64,000 nucleotides of DNA from the NCBI GenBank assembly GCA_964457925.1, contig CAYWGH010000004.1, positions 124,001-188,000 of the forward strand, read 5' to 3'. Below, piece after piece: positions 32,422-41,069 of this stretch. Source of the stretch: Coneutiohabitans sp964457925. Its GTDB lineage: Bacteria > Zhuqueibacterota > Zhuqueibacteria > Zhuqueibacterales > Zhuqueibacteraceae. Every line of letters begins with the position of its first letter. Position 1 is the first letter of the stretch. The translations under genes and the position numbers were made by a program. Below the pieces are notes generated by a model. That model ran no database searches. It was not told the origin of the DNA and saw only the letters and a program-made list of their open reading frames with translations.

Positions 32422-32709
32422 ATGATTGGCCAGACTATTTCACATTATCGAATTTTGTCGGAGTTAGGCCGTGGCGGGATGGGCGTCGTCTACCAAGCCG
32501 AAGACGTCAAGCTTGGCCGTCATGTTGTCTTGAAATTTCTCTCACCCGATCTCACCCGCGACCGGCAAGCCAAAGAACGTTTCATCGTCGAAGCGAAAGC
32601 CGCTTCCAGCCTGGATCATCCCAACATCTGCACCATTTATGAAATCAATGAAACGGCCGAAGGGCATTTGTTCATTGCGTTAGACTTGGAAAGGGATTTC
32701 GAGGAATAG
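32422..32709 (+). pseudogene. Truncated Ser/Thr protein kinase (N-lobe only)
   Basis: A 95-residue frame: MIGQTISHYRILSELGRGGM with the glycine loop, then VVLKFL (the ATP-binding Lys), VEAKAASSLDHPNICTIYEI (helix C) and LFIALDL. It stops just after the hinge; the catalytic loop (HRDLKP), DFG and C-lobe are missing, so no kinase activity is possible. After the stop, 32710-32825 reads open in the opposite direction for ~40 codons without recognisable similarity, suggesting that foreign sequence replaced the rest. A ribosome binding site (AGGAG) is kept. Confidence 0.8.
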
Positions 32710-32870
32710 TATATCGAGACGGTTCTTGGATGCGAATATGAACTCTGCGTCAGGATCATGACTCAACGTACAGTTGATCACCATGAACGCCCTCGTTCCA
32801 TTGTCATCTAATTCAGTTTAAGCAGGCGTGGAGACAATTCACTTCAGTATCTCTTTCGCATTCCATTTTC

Positions 32871-33203
32871 TTAAGCCTCCAACTCCGCCCACTTCCCCTC
32901 TCCTTCCCACACCCGAATCGTAAACGGATACGTCCACTTCTCGCGCAAGCGTCTGGCCAGCATCTCACAAATATTTTCCACCGAAGGGTATTCCAAAAAA
33001 TCATTCAACGATTTATGGTCATAATCCGCCAGGACGTTGCGAATGATGGATTTCATATCGCCAAAGTCGAGTATCATGCCGGTTTTGTTTTCGCCGCTGA
33101 TGATGACTTCGACCCTATACGTGTGGCCGTGATTCGTGCCGCATTTGGCATGGCCGGGCAGAAAATGAGCACAATCCATATATTCGATATATCCGAGTTT
33201 CAT
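32871..33203 (-). CDS. queD: 6-carboxy-5,6,7,8-tetrahydropterin synthase (QueD/PTPS family)
   Basis: Product of 110 residues, near the short end for the family. Zinc ligands are H13 (DCAHFLPGH) and H25/H27 (NHGHTY); C21 in HAKCGTNHGH is the catalytic Cys. DFGDMKSIIRNVL and DHKSLND are typical; WEGEGKWAE ends the chain. It converts dihydroneopterin triphosphate to 6-carboxytetrahydropterin in queuosine and related 7-deazapurine synthesis; queA, queG and folE are in the window, while queC and queE are not. Confidence 0.9.
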   Translation of the reverse strand: MKLGYIEYMDCAHFLPGHAKCGTNHGHTYRVEVIISGENKTGMILDFGDMKSIIRNVLADYDHKSLNDFLEYPSVENICEMLARRLREKWTYPFTIRVWEGEGKWAELEA

Positions 33204-33582
33204 ACTAAAATTCCTTGAAAAAGGTTATTCTTTACGCCAGAGGCGTGAGTTGATTGAGTTTGCTGCCCCTCGCTGAGCAGAACGCAGACTGAGCTCGCCG
33301 AAGTCAAGCTCAGCCTGCGTTTATGTCTAGCGCTTTCACACAACCGCAAATGCGCCGGCCAAGCCGTCGCAGAGCGTTAAAGTTTGAAATGGTCGAGAAT
33401 TTCTGGGAGAAATGCAAGATTTGAAAATTCGCTTGCATGCCGCAAAAAAAATCCTAAACTCACACGAGCCGGAGTAAAGCCAAGCTGGCGCATGCGAAGC
33501 CGGGCTTGGACTCGGCGCATTGGGGCATGAATCAAGGCCGTGACCTTCAGGTCCGGCTTCGTCACAACCGGAAGGAGGCTGC
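33204..33582. other. Spacer between divergent queD and spmA, with an inverted repeat
   Basis: A 379-bp gap. It contains an inverted repeat of 15-base arms, 33281-33295 (AACGCAGACTGAGCT) and 33307-33321 (AGCTCAGCCTGCGTT), 14 of 15 paired, loop of 11. No reading frame is supported. Promoters for queD and spmA must lie here but I could not point to them. Confidence 0.6.
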
Positions 33583-34218
33583 ATGCTCAACTATGTTTGG
33601 CTGGCGTTAATCGTCATTGCTGTGATCACCGGCGCCATCACCGGCAATATCGCGCAGGTGACGAAACAGGCGTTCGATTCCGCTGAAACCGCGGTGAAAA
33701 TCGCGCTCGGCTTGATCAGCATTATGACGCTGTGGCTCGGCATCATGAAAATCGCCGAGCAGGCCGGTTTCATTAGATTGTTGGCGCGCGCGTTGGCGCC
33801 GATCATGCGCCGTCTCTTTCCCGAAGTGCCGCCGGAGCATCCGGCCATGGGCTCGATGTTGTTGAACATTGCAGCAAACTGGCTGGGCCTGAGCAACGCG
33901 GCCACGCCGTTTGGCTTGAAGGCCATGGAGGAATTGCAGCAGCTCAATCCCAAAAAAGATACGGCCACCAATGCCATGGTGATGTTCCTCGGCATCAACA
34001 CCGCCAGCATCACGCTGATTCCGAGCACAATCATTGGCATTCGCGTTTCGCTGAACTCCGACAATCCCTTCGAAATTATCGGCACGACAATTTTTGCCAG
34101 CGTTTGCGCCACGACCACGGCGATTATCATGGCCAAATTGCTGGGCCGTTTGCCGGTTTTCAAAAAAGATGATCCCAGCCTGACTTCTCAACCGCAAGCG
34201 GAGGGCCAACATGGGTGA
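33583..34218 (+). CDS. spmA: Spore maturation protein A-like nucleoside recognition (Gate) membrane protein
   Basis: Product of 211 residues with several transmembrane segments. Conserved phrases are LGLISIMTLWLGIMKIAEQAG, here broken as LGLISIMTLW and LGIMKIAEQAG, then NIAANWLGLSNAATPFGLKAM and INTASITLIPSTIIGIR. SpmA and SpmB are named for spore dehydration in Bacillus, but pairs are widespread in non-sporing bacteria and may form a transporter. The start is the ATG at 33583 with AAGGAGGC upstream. It overlaps spmB by 8 bp. Confidence 0.9.
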   Translation: MLNYVWLALIVIAVITGAITGNIAQVTKQAFDSAETAVKIALGLISIMTLWLGIMKIAEQAGFIRLLARALAPIMRRLFPEVPPEHPAMGSMLLNIAANWLGLSNAATPFGLKAMEELQQLNPKKDTATNAMVMFLGINTASITLIPSTIIGIRVSLNSDNPFEIIGTTIFASVCATTTAIIMAKLLGRLPVFKKDDPSLTSQPQAEGQHG

Positions 34219-34756
34219 TTTTTTTCGTGCCGCACTCGAACTCGTCTCGACTTGGGCCATCCCGACCCTGCTTTTTGTGATCCCGGTGGTCGGTTTTTTT
34301 AAAAAAGTGAAAGTTTACGAATGCTTCGTTGAAGGCGCGAAAGAAGGCTTTAATGTCGCGATTCGCATCATTCCGTTTTTGGTGGCGATTTTATTCGCGA
34401 TCGGCATGTTCCGCGCCTCCGGCGCGATGGATTTGTTCGTGCAGATCATTTCACCCGTCACCAATCTCATCGGCATGCCGGCAGAAGCATTGCCCCTTGC
34501 GCTGATGCGCCCGCTGTCAGGCAGCGGCTCGCTCGGCCTGGCAACCGAAATCATGAAAACGCACGGCCCGGATTCGTTTCTTGGCCGGCTGGTCTCAACG
34601 ATGTACGGCAGCACGGAAACGACGTTTTATGTTCTCGCCGTTTATTTCGGCGCGGTTGGCGTTAAGAAAATCCGGCATGCGCTGGCCGTGGGCTTAATTG
34701 CCGACGTTGCCGGCTTATTGGCAGCGGTTTTTATTTGTCATCTCATCTTTGGGTAA
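34211..34756 (+). CDS. spmB: Spore maturation protein B-like membrane protein
   Basis: Product of 181 residues, hydrophobic, with the family phrases FFKKVKVYECFVEGAKEGF, then AIRIIPFLVAILFAIGMFRASG, here split as RIIPFLVAIL and GMFRASGAMD, and LPLALMRPLSGSGSLG and YGSTETTFYVLAVYFG. It is the usual partner of SpmA and starts within the end of that gene. Substrate unknown. Confidence 0.9.
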   Translation: MGDFFRAALELVSTWAIPTLLFVIPVVGFFKKVKVYECFVEGAKEGFNVAIRIIPFLVAILFAIGMFRASGAMDLFVQIISPVTNLIGMPAEALPLALMRPLSGSGSLGLATEIMKTHGPDSFLGRLVSTMYGSTETTFYVLAVYFGAVGVKKIRHALAVGLIADVAGLLAAVFICHLIFG

Positions 34757-34819
34757 ACTCCTTTGCCGGCTTGCAGAATTGTCCGGAGTTCATTATCTTC
34801 TGCCGTCTTGTAAGAAACA

Positions 34820-35431
34820 ATGATCATTTCAGTAATGAGGCAATACGTGAAATCTTCTCACACATCAGCAAAACTCATCCATTTTTTGTGTTTGTTTTTC
34901 ATGCTCGGCATGCTGGCCGCTTGCAGTTCCAGCAAAAGGATTGAACGGGTGGAACGTCCGGCCCCGGCGCGCGCCACGCCGCCGCAAGAAACCGTGAAGC
35001 CCAAACCTGCTGAGGTGGTGTACGACGAATCATTCGATCCGGCGACCTTGCGCGAACCGGCTTTCGACATTCCGCGCAAAATGCCGAAAGATCAGGTGCA
35101 ATCACAGGCTTACGTGCAAGTGCAAACGGATACCACGGCGCGCGACACTTCATGGGTGACGACGCCGGGCTATCAATTGCAACTTCTGCAAACTGAAGAT
35201 GGCCAGCAAGCGCGTGAGGCCATGAAAATTGCCCTGCTCGATCTCGATACCGATGTGCAAGTTGTCTATGATCCGCCTTATTACAAAGTGCGCGCCGGAC
35301 GATTTGTGAATCGCTATGACGCAGAACGCCTGCAAAAGCTCGCAGATGAAAAGGGCTACACCTATGCCTGGGTGGTGCGCACGGCGGTGCGAGTGCGCGC
35401 GTATGAGTTGAACAATCAAAACGCAAAGTAA
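34820..35431 (+). CDS. SPOR-domain lipoprotein
   Basis: Product of 203 residues. A signal peptide ends in the lipobox LAAC (residue ~35), so the protein is lipid-anchored. A Pro-rich linker follows (PAPARATPPQETVKPKPAE). The C-terminal ~75 residues form a SPOR domain (QLQLLQTEDGQQAREAMK, VVYDPPYYKVRAGRF and a final AYVV-like strand), which in other bacteria binds denuded peptidoglycan at the division site. The start could be the ATG at 34820 or at 34835. Confidence 0.82.
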   Translation: MIISVMRQYVKSSHTSAKLIHFLCLFFMLGMLAACSSSKRIERVERPAPARATPPQETVKPKPAEVVYDESFDPATLREPAFDIPRKMPKDQVQSQAYVQVQTDTTARDTSWVTTPGYQLQLLQTEDGQQAREAMKIALLDLDTDVQVVYDPPYYKVRAGRFVNRYDAERLQKLADEKGYTYAWVVRTAVRVRAYELNNQNAK

Positions 35432-35599
35432 CAAATATTCACCTTTTCAAAAATCTCATTATCTTTCGAATCGTTCGGTTTGGCACGCCTGAAATAACTG
35501 GCGAAATTACAATGGCTTTGTAATGGGGCTGTGCCAAAATTCCGTTTGGAAACCGAGCGATTTTTTATTAAATTAAGCTGTTATTTTTTGGAGATAAGC

Positions 35600-36346
35600 A
35601 TGTCTGGTCACAATAAATGGGCCAAAGTCAAACACGTTAAGGCCAAACAAGATGCCATTCGCGGGCGCGTTTTTACGCGCTTGATCAAAGAAATTACTCT
35701 GGCAGCGCGCAACGGCGGCGGCGATGAAAATTCCAATGCGCGACTGCGCAAGGCGATTCAAGATGCGAAAGCCGCCAACATGCCCGCGAGTAATATTGAA
35801 AAAGCGATCAAGCGCGGCACGGGCGAATTGGAAGGCGTGAGCTACGAAGAAGCCACCTACGAAGGCTATGCTCCCGGCGGCGCCGCGTTGATCGTCGATG
35901 TCGTCACCGATAATAAGAACCGTACGGTAGCCGATATCCGGCATCTCTTCGCGAAGCATGGCGGCAACATGGCGGAGTCCGGCGCGGTGGCATGGATGTT
36001 TGAGAAAAAAGGCATTTTCACCGTAACCACCGCCGGTCGCAGCGAAGATGAATTGCTTGAAGCAACCCTGGAAGCTGGCGCGGAAGATTTGAAATACGAT
36101 CCGGAATCATCCGACATCCTCTCGTCTCCGTCGGATTTCGATGCGGTCAAGGCCGCGCTCGAGAAAAAAGGAATCACCATCGAAAAGGCGGAAGTTGGGA
36201 TGTATCCCAAAAACATCGTCAAAGTCGAAGGCAACGATGCCGTGAAGTTGCTGAAGCTGATGGATGTGCTGGATGAGCACGACGATGTGCAGCATGTCTA
36301 TTCGAATTTCGACATTTCCGAAGAAGTCATGAGCCAGGTTGAATAG
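35600..36346 (+). CDS. yebC: YebC/PmpR (TACO1) family protein
   Basis: Product of 248 residues from the ATG at 35600 behind GGAGATAAGC; the longer frame back to 35531 has no ribosome binding site. The N-terminus MSGHNKWAKVKHVKAKQD and FTRLIKEITLAARNGGGD are diagnostic, as are the GGxxVDVVTDNKNRT-type core and MAESGAVAWMF. Members are annotated as transcription regulators, and recent work on relatives points to translation of polyproline-rich proteins. It precedes ruvC, its most common neighbour in bacteria. Confidence 0.96.
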   Translation: MSGHNKWAKVKHVKAKQDAIRGRVFTRLIKEITLAARNGGGDENSNARLRKAIQDAKAANMPASNIEKAIKRGTGELEGVSYEEATYEGYAPGGAALIVDVVTDNKNRTVADIRHLFAKHGGNMAESGAVAWMFEKKGIFTVTTAGRSEDELLEATLEAGAEDLKYDPESSDILSSPSDFDAVKAALEKKGITIEKAEVGMYPKNIVKVEGNDAVKLLKLMDVLDEHDDVQHVYSNFDISEEVMSQVE

Positions 36347-36399
36347 GCGCCGTGACTGCGGTCAACGGATGGTTTTTGATCCCTCGATTAAATTTTGCG

Positions 36400-36891
36400 A
36401 TGCAGGGATGCTTAATTTTAGGCGCAGATCCCGGATTGATTACGACCGGTCTTGGCTTGATCGAAGCCAGGGGCGGTCATTGTTTTTATAGAGGCGCCGA
36501 AGTCATTTCGCCGCCGCGCACCGCAACCTTGGCGCACCGGTTGGATTATTTGTTCTCGAACACCCGCGCGTTTCTGCAAACCCACCGTCCCGCGTTCATG
36601 GTGGTGGAAAAATTGATCCATGTGCAAAATGCCCAGGTCGCATTGAAACTCGGTCATGCCCGCGGCGTGCTGCTGCTCGCAGCTGCGCGCTGCAATGTGC
36701 CGGTGATCGATTACACGCCGCGCGAGGTCAAGCTGGCGGTTTCCGGAAACGGCGCCGCTTCGAAGGAACAAATTCAGCGCATGGTGCAAGCAGTGCTGAG
36801 CATGAAAACGCTGCCGGCGCCGCACGATATTGCGGATGGCCTGGCGCTCGCGATTTGTCATGCGCATCGCACCATGAAGGCACAAACATGA
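36400..36891 (+). CDS. ruvC: Crossover junction endodeoxyribonuclease RuvC
   Basis: Product of 163 residues that resolves Holliday junctions. The four acids are D10 (LILGADPG), E70 (MVVEKL), D143 and D146 (PHDIADGLALAICHAH). The start at 36400 (MQGCLILGADPG) puts the first Asp at the usual distance from the N-terminus; a GTG at 36352 with AGG upstream would add 16 residues and is possible. It ends in a 4-bp overlap with ruvA. Confidence 0.95.
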   Translation: MQGCLILGADPGLITTGLGLIEARGGHCFYRGAEVISPPRTATLAHRLDYLFSNTRAFLQTHRPAFMVVEKLIHVQNAQVALKLGHARGVLLLAAARCNVPVIDYTPREVKLAVSGNGAASKEQIQRMVQAVLSMKTLPAPHDIADGLALAICHAHRTMKAQT

Positions 36892-37478
36892 TTGCACAAT
36901 TGCACGGGCGTTTGCTCCATAAATCTCCCACCCGCGTCATGCTGGAGGTCAACGGCGTCGGTTATGAAATGTCGATTCCGCTTTCCACCTATGAAAAACT
37001 CGGCAAACCCGACGAGAGCGCGACACTCTTGACTTACTTGCATGTGCGAGAAGACGCTTTGCAGCTCTTCGGGTTCGCCACCCCTGACGAAAAGCAACTC
37101 TTCCTGCACCTCATCTCTGTAAACGGCGTCGGCCCGAAAGTCGCGCAAAGCATTTTGAGCGGTTGCACGGTCGAAATGTTCTGCCGCCATATTCAGCATA
37201 ACGAAATTGCGGCATTGACCGCAATTCCCGGTATTGGCAAAAAAACCGCAGAGCGCCTGGTTGTTGAATTGCGGGATCGGCTTGCGGGTTTTGCTCCGGC
37301 GGAGGCCAGGGCGGCTTCACCGGGGTCTTCTTCGACCCAGACAAACGAAGCTTTGCTGGCATTGATCTCATTGGGTTATCCGCGGCCTGCGGCAGAGAAA
37401 GCGCTCAAGCGCGTGCAGGATGAAAAGGGCGAATTGCCAGTGGAAGAATTGATCAAAGCTTCATTGCGATATATTTGA
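36888..37478 (+). CDS. ruvA: Holliday junction branch-migration protein RuvA
   Basis: Product of 196 residues: OB-fold N-terminus (MIAQLHGRLLHKSPT, VNGVGYEM), two helix-hairpin-helix motifs (LISVNGVGPKVA and LTAIPGIGKKTAERLV), a variable linker, and the C-terminal three-helix domain (EALLALISLGYPRPAAEKAL) that contacts RuvB. It binds four-way junctions. The ATG at 36888 overlaps the ruvC stop (ATGA). Confidence 0.97.
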   Translation: MIAQLHGRLLHKSPTRVMLEVNGVGYEMSIPLSTYEKLGKPDESATLLTYLHVREDALQLFGFATPDEKQLFLHLISVNGVGPKVAQSILSGCTVEMFCRHIQHNEIAALTAIPGIGKKTAERLVVELRDRLAGFAPAEARAASPGSSSTQTNEALLALISLGYPRPAAEKALKRVQDEKGELPVEELIKASLRYI

Positions 37479-37482
37479 TGGA

Positions 37483-38607
37483 ATGCTCTCAATCATGGCC
37501 GACAGTTTAACTCCTCTCAACGACCGCGGTCTCGGCGGGCAACTCGACGAGCGGGATCCGAGCCGGGCCGGCGAGCCTTTGTCCAGCCGCGCCACCAATC
37601 CTGACGCGCTGGAGGGCGAGCGTGATTTCGATCAGCGCTTGCGCCCGGCGCTGCTGGAAGATTTCATCGGCCAGGAAAAAATGAAAAACAACCTGCGCAT
37701 TTTCATGCAAGCGGCGCGCGGCCGCCAAGAGGCGCTCGATCACGTTTTGCTTTATGGCCCGCCGGGGCTGGGCAAAACCACGCTCGCCAACATCATCGCG
37801 CATGAAATGGGCACGCAAATCAAAACCACCTCCGGTCCGGTGCTGGAAAAAGCCGGCGATCTCGCGGGTTTGCTCACGAATCTGGGTGCGGGCGATGTGT
37901 TGTTTATCGACGAAATTCACCGCTTGAATCGCGTGGTGGAAGAGTATCTCTACCCAGCGATGGAAGATTATAAGCTCGACATCCTTATCGACAAAGGCGC
38001 GAATGCGCGCTCGATTCAGTTGCGTTTGCCGCATTTCACGCTGGTCGGCGCAACTACGCGCGCCGGCCTGCTCACCAGCCCGATGCGCGCCCGCTTTGGC
38101 GTTGTTATTCGGCTCGATTATTACAACGCCGACCAGCTTCGCATCATCGTCGAGCGCTCCGCGCGCATTTTGCAGGTTGAGATTGAACCGGCAGCCGCGG
38201 TGGAAATTGCGCGGCGTTCGCGCGGCACGCCGCGCATTGCGAATCGTTTGTTGCGCCGCGTGCGCGACTTCGCCCAAATCGACGGCAACGGTATCGTCAG
38301 TTTGGAACTCGCCAAAACTTCTTTAGCCCGGCTCGATGTCGATGAACTCGGCCTCGATGACATGGATAAGCGCCTGCTGCGCGCTTTGATTGAAAAATTC
38401 AGCGGCGGCCCGGTGGGCGTCAACACGCTGGCCGTGGCGGTTGGAGAAGAGGCCGGCACCCTTGAAGAAATTTATGAACCCTATCTGATTCAAGAGGGGT
38501 TTCTCAAGCGCACGCCGCGCGGCCGCGTGGTCACCACACGCGCCTACCAGCATCTCGGTTTAATGCGCCCGCCATATGGCGGCACGACGCAGCAGGAATT
38601 TTGGTGA
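37483..38607 (+). CDS. ruvB: Holliday junction branch-migration ATPase RuvB
   Basis: Product of 374 residues. The AAA+ core has LLYGPPGLGKTTLA (Walker A), LFIDEIHRLN (Walker B), and the sensor VGATTRAGLLTSPMR; the C-terminal winged helix has RGRVVTTRAYQHLG. The N-terminal ~50 residues before the core are longer than in E. coli and polar. The start is taken as the ATG at 37483, four bases after ruvA; an ATG at 37495 is also possible. The ruvCAB order is the common one. Confidence 0.97.
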   Translation: MLSIMADSLTPLNDRGLGGQLDERDPSRAGEPLSSRATNPDALEGERDFDQRLRPALLEDFIGQEKMKNNLRIFMQAARGRQEALDHVLLYGPPGLGKTTLANIIAHEMGTQIKTTSGPVLEKAGDLAGLLTNLGAGDVLFIDEIHRLNRVVEEYLYPAMEDYKLDILIDKGANARSIQLRLPHFTLVGATTRAGLLTSPMRARFGVVIRLDYYNADQLRIIVERSARILQVEIEPAAAVEIARRSRGTPRIANRLLRRVRDFAQIDGNGIVSLELAKTSLARLDVDELGLDDMDKRLLRALIEKFSGGPVGVNTLAVAVGEEAGTLEEIYEPYLIQEGFLKRTPRGRVVTTRAYQHLGLMRPPYGGTTQQEFW

Positions 38608-38695
38608 AATCGTTTGTCGAAATATCCGCCGCCCAACCACAGCCGTCCGGGCGGCGCTTCGCATAAATCAAACCCTAAATGAAAGACGTTTGACA

Positions 38696-39724
38696 ATGAA
38701 ACTCTCAGATTTTAAGATCAACATCCCGGAAAAGCTCGTGGCGCAATATCCCGAGAAGAAGCGCGATAAATCCAAACTGATGGTTATCGACCGGGAGCAA
38801 AAAACGATCGAGGAAAAAATCTTCTCGGATATAACAGATTATTTTGGCCCGGATGATTGTTTGGTCATCAATGAGACAAAAGTGTTCCCCGCACGCTTGA
38901 TCGGCACCAAGGACAAAACCGAAGCCAAGGTTGAAATCTTTTTGTTGCGGCAATTGGAAAACGGCTTGTGGGAAGTGCTGGTGCGGCCGGCGCGCAAAGT
39001 GCGGGTGGGCAATCGCCTCTCCGTCGGCCGTGATTTGGCCTGCGACGTGATTGACAACACCGTTTCCGGCGGCAGAGTCGTGCGCTTCAATTTCAACGGC
39101 GATTTCTTCGAAATCGTCGAAAAGCTCGGGCAGTCGCCTCTTCCGCCTTATGTCAAGCGCAGCCCGGAACCGCTTGACAAAGAGCGCTATCAAACGGTTT
39201 ATGCCAACGTCCGCGGCGCGGTCGCCGCACCCACTGCCGGCCTGCACTTTACCAAGGAGCTTTTGAAGAAAATCGCCAACAAAGGCACACGCATCGTTCC
39301 CGTAGTGCTGCATCTTGGCCTCGGCAGTTTCAGGCCCGTGATCGTTGAAGATTTGAGCCGCCACAAAATGGACTCAGAATATTTCCACATCAGTTTTGAA
39401 ACGGCGCAAGCGATTAACGACACCATGAAAAAGGGCGGCAAAGTCTATGCGGTGGGCACTAGCGTTGTGCGCGCCCTGGAAACCGAAGTCACCAGCGAAG
39501 GCTGGGTCAAACCCGGCAAAGGCTGGACGGATAAATTCATTTTTCCGCCTTATGAATTCAAAATCGTCGACCGTCTCATCACCAACTTTCACATGCCGTG
39601 CTCCACGATGTTGATGCTGGTATGCGCCTTTGCCAATCGCGACATCGTGTTCAAGGCATATCGCAAAGCCGTCAAGGAAAAATGGCGCTTCTACAGCTAC
39701 GGCGACGCGATGTTGATTCTTTAA
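38696..39724 (+). CDS. queA: S-adenosylmethionine:tRNA ribosyltransferase-isomerase
   Basis: Product of 342 residues that builds epoxyqueuosine on preQ1-tRNA using the ribosyl moiety of SAM. MKLSDFKINIPEKLVAQYP, broken here as MKLSDFKINI and PEKLVAQYP, DCLVINETKVFPARL, PLPPYVKR, AAPTAGLHFT and NFHMPCSTMLMLV are characteristic. The start at 38696 is chosen because the earlier in-frame codons lie within the ruvB end and are not conserved. It follows ruvB by 88 bp, as in many bacteria. Confidence 0.96.
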   Translation: MKLSDFKINIPEKLVAQYPEKKRDKSKLMVIDREQKTIEEKIFSDITDYFGPDDCLVINETKVFPARLIGTKDKTEAKVEIFLLRQLENGLWEVLVRPARKVRVGNRLSVGRDLACDVIDNTVSGGRVVRFNFNGDFFEIVEKLGQSPLPPYVKRSPEPLDKERYQTVYANVRGAVAAPTAGLHFTKELLKKIANKGTRIVPVVLHLGLGSFRPVIVEDLSRHKMDSEYFHISFETAQAINDTMKKGGKVYAVGTSVVRALETEVTSEGWVKPGKGWTDKFIFPPYEFKIVDRLITNFHMPCSTMLMLVCAFANRDIVFKAYRKAVKEKWRFYSYGDAMLIL

Positions 39725-39773
39725 CCAATAATCTTCCGTCATTCGTCGAGGCCGAACCGTTCTTAAAAATCCC

Positions 39774-40493
39774 ATGCCGAAAGAAAAGCCAAAGCCGCAA
39801 GCCTCTGCAATCATCGTCGCCGCCGGCCAGGGAACCCGCTTCGGCGGCGAGCTGCCGAAGCAGTTTCTCATGCTGTGCCAGCGTCCGATTCTTGCGCATA
39901 CCCTGCAACGCTTCGAGCAGGCTGAGGTGATCACCGAGGTGGTTTTGGTGGCGTCACAGGCATGGGTTTCTTACATCGAACGCGAAATCATCGCGCGCTT
40001 TCAAATCAAAAAATGCCGGAAAATCGTAACAGGCGGCGAGCATCGACAGGATTCAGTGTGGGCGGGATTGCAAGCGCTGCAGCCCGCTTCCTCCAGCATC
40101 GTCGTCGTGCATGATGCCGTGCGCCCGCTCTTCACCAATGCGCTGTTGGAACGTGTCATCTCGGCCTGTGAAAAAGCGGACGGTTGCGTCCCCGGACTTC
40201 CTCTTAGAGACACCGTCAAAAAAATTTCCGAACACAACATCAAAAAGACGGTGGACCGCGCACGGTTGCGCCTGTCGCAAACGCCGCAAGCCTTTCGCGC
40301 CAAAGCGCTCAAACGCGCGTTCAAACGGGCACAGGACGAAAATTTTTACGCCACCGACGAAGCGGCGCTCATCGAGCGTGCAGGCGGGCAGGTGGTGTGG
40401 GTGGAGGGCGAGGAAAAAAATTTGAAAATCACTACGCCCAGTGATTTGCAAATTGCCGAACTCTTCAGCCGGGAGTTGGGCACGTGCGCGTAG
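39774..40493 (+). CDS. ispD: 2-C-methyl-D-erythritol 4-phosphate cytidylyltransferase
   Basis: Product of 239 residues transferring CMP from CTP to MEP, third step of the MEP isoprenoid pathway. The nucleotide loop reads IIVAAGQGTRFGGELPKQF (residues 13-31); later VVHDAVRPLF and TPQAFRAKALKRAF are typical, with DEAALIERAG and NLKITTPSDL near the end. The start is the ATG at 39774. Its 3' end overlaps ispF by 10 bp, the usual pairing. Confidence 0.96.
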   Translation: MPKEKPKPQASAIIVAAGQGTRFGGELPKQFLMLCQRPILAHTLQRFEQAEVITEVVLVASQAWVSYIEREIIARFQIKKCRKIVTGGEHRQDSVWAGLQALQPASSSIVVVHDAVRPLFTNALLERVISACEKADGCVPGLPLRDTVKKISEHNIKKTVDRARLRLSQTPQAFRAKALKRAFKRAQDENFYATDEAALIERAGGQVVWVEGEEKNLKITTPSDLQIAELFSRELGTCA

Positions 40494-40960
40494 GTTTTGG
40501 TTATGATGTTCATCCGCTGGTGAACGGGCGCCCGATGATTCTCGGCGGGGTTCATATCCCGCATGAGCAGGGTTTTGCCGGGCACTCGGATGCTGACGTT
40601 TTGAGTCACGCCATCGGCGATGCCTTGCTGGGCGCGGCCAATCTCGGTGATCTCGGCACGCATTTTCCGGACAGCGATCCGCGTTTTGCCGGGGTCTCCA
40701 GTCTCATTCTTCTGCAAGAAATCGCACGGCTGCTCGCCGAACACAACTTCGCTGTCGTTAACATTGACTCCACCCTGGTGCTGGAAGCGCCCAAAATCAT
40801 GCGCTTTGCGCCGCAGATGCGCGACAACCTGGCTGCTGCCCTCCACATTCAACCCAACCAGATTTCCATCAAAGCCACGACTTCCGAGAAGCTGAGTTTC
40901 ATCGGCCGCCAGGAAGGCGCCGCCGCGTTTGCGGTGGCGTTGATTGAGGCAATTAATTGA
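40484..40960 (+). CDS. ispF: 2-C-methyl-D-erythritol 2,4-cyclodiphosphate synthase
   Basis: Product of 158 residues from a GTG at 40484, with GGGAG upstream inside ispD. Zinc ligands are D8 and H10 in GYDVHPL and H42 in AGHSDADVLSHA; the IDSTLVLEAPKI and KATTSEKLSFIGRQEG segments are standard. It cyclises CDP-ME 2-phosphate with release of CMP. The ispD-ispF overlap suggests coupled translation. Confidence 0.96.
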   Translation: MRVGFGYDVHPLVNGRPMILGGVHIPHEQGFAGHSDADVLSHAIGDALLGAANLGDLGTHFPDSDPRFAGVSSLILLQEIARLLAEHNFAVVNIDSTLVLEAPKIMRFAPQMRDNLAAALHIQPNQISIKATTSEKLSFIGRQEGAAAFAVALIEAIN

Positions 40961-40979
40961 GGGGCGACTGCGCTCAAAA

Positions 40980-41056
40980 ACCGCCCGGGCAGTTGCTCGA
41001 ATCGTTGATGAAACTAATGGGCATCCCGTCGTGAACAAACGAACTGCCCGGGCGGT
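40980..41056. repeat. REP-like palindrome left of the RAYT gene
   Basis: ACCGCCCGGGCAGTT (40980-40994) and its exact complement AACTGCCCGGGCGGT (41042-41056) enclose 47 nt. The GCCCGGGC core is the same as in the element on the other side of the transposase gene. Confidence 0.85.
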
Positions 41057-41069
41057 GATCTCCAGCTTA

